From positions 20,012,162 through 20,076,161 of the forward strand of contig NC_086283.1 of NCBI RefSeq assembly GCF_021018805.1: a stretch of 64,000 nt of DNA. Direction: 5' to 3'. This document shows positions 63,211-64,000 of the stretch, in pieces. Position numbers and translations under genes: made by a program. The notes under the pieces are model-generated. The model was given only the letters and a program-made list of their open reading frames with translations. It did no database searches and was not told the origin of the DNA. This DNA is from Prinia subflava (lineage: Eukaryota > Chordata > Aves > Passeriformes > Cisticolidae). The first letter of the stretch is position 1. Each line of letters begins with the position of its first letter.

Positions 63211-63360
63211 GTATATTATTATATATTGTATATAACATATATTTGTTATATGTTGTTATATAGTATATATATATATACACACAACATATAGCAATGTATA
63301 TATTGTTGTATTCTGTATATAACTTACATATTGTTGTATATTATGTATTACATCATGTAT
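63211..63360. repeat. AT-rich low-complexity block with TTGTTGTAT units
   Basis: About 150 bases of TATA-type sequence carry recurring TGTTGTAT/TATTGTTGTAT motifs and a (TA)n(CA)n core near 63265-63285. This is a degenerate microsatellite cluster. Confidence 0.85.
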
Positions 63361-64000
63361 TGTCTAAGTTCTGGGGAAGAATGGCTTTTTTTCCTCTTTT
63401 GATAACAGCAACCTTTGAAAACTTACCCGAAACAAAATTAAGATATGCTGTGTAATCCCTTTAATTATGGCAGTAACTTCAATGCCATGAAAGATGGCAT
63501 TATAAGATTTTGACATTTCAAAATAGAAAGTAGTTGTATTAAGCTTACTAATTTAAAACAAAATTTTCTTGAAATACCAAACGTTTATCTCGTCACTGCA
63601 TATTCCAAGAAATAGTTTGGAAAAAAATAGTCAAAATAGGATGTAGAAGTATTCTGTGTGAATTTAGCTTTTCTTGGATAACAGCCAGAAAAAAAAAAAA
63701 AAAGAAAAAAAAAAAAAAAAGTGTAGTTTTGCTGTAATTTGCATGAATTTAGGAACAGGAGTGAGAAACCAAATTGGGTGAAGAAGGGGGAGGTGCAGAC
63801 TTGGGATCCCTTTCAGGCTGCCTTTAGTTTAATGAATCGAAATATTGGGTTAGAGAAGTTTAACTACTCGGGAGCCAGGTGAAAACTGAAAACAGAGCTC
63901 GAAATTTCCTGAAGTTTTGAGTAAAACTGTGGCCATCAGAATTCCATTTATTAGAGTAAGGCTCTCAGTATCTAAGGCTTTGACATTACTGACAGTGAAA
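63361..64000. other. non-coding sequence with one poly-A tract
   Basis: No element was recognised. A 32-base A run with one G interruption lies at 63689-63720. Confidence 0.55.
63689..63720. repeat. poly-A tract (15 A, G, 16 A)
   Basis: The homopolymer is interrupted once by G at 63704. No retrocopy was identified. Confidence 0.9.

Overview
This window looks like a stretch of passerine bird nuclear genome, either intergenic or deep intronic. No complete protein-coding gene can be supported. The organism call rests on repeats: five fragments end in the CR1 LINE 3'-terminal signature typical of bird genomes, and there are long-terminal-repeat (LTR) insertions of types I recall from songbird genomes. 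The background is AT-rich and CpG-poor. It is full of short simple-sequence tracts, and all open frames are short, which is typical of vertebrate non-coding DNA. No rRNA, tRNA, CRISPR, operon or prokaryotic signal was seen.

Layout. 1-8252: AT-rich sequence without recognised genes, with two short perfect hairpins (3474-3500, 7063-7089). 8253-8345: antisense CR1 tail. 9009-9168: a large (TTTC)n plus poly-T tract. 13841-14477: minus-strand LTR-like element. 20810-22170: 1361-bp solo LTR with a perfect 5-bp target-site duplication (TTACT). About 23960-24547: a third, ERVL-like LTR. 24548-35935: no recognised genes, several simple repeats. 35936-36008 and 37880-37960: two sense CR1 3' fragments, with a 20-bp-arm hairpin between them at 37537-37583. 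43661-43754: possible small exon on the plus strand. 49859-49990: G/T-rich block with a 25-bp tandem repeat. 50524-50683: possible exon on the minus strand. 51380-51441, 53813-53990 and 57655-57976: CR1 copies. 61874-62659: 786-bp minus-strand solo LTR flanked by TTAAG duplications. 62660-64000: no genes, one AT-rich low-complexity block and a poly-A.

The window appears to have been shaped mainly by retrotransposition: CR1 LINE insertion with 5' truncation, and endogenous retrovirus insertion followed by LTR-LTR recombination that left solo LTRs. I found no convincing undescribed biological system. The items most worth checking are the two exon-like intervals, the hairpin at 37537-37583, the unusually long LTR at 20810-22170, and a 29-bp motif shared by two loci about 10 kb apart.
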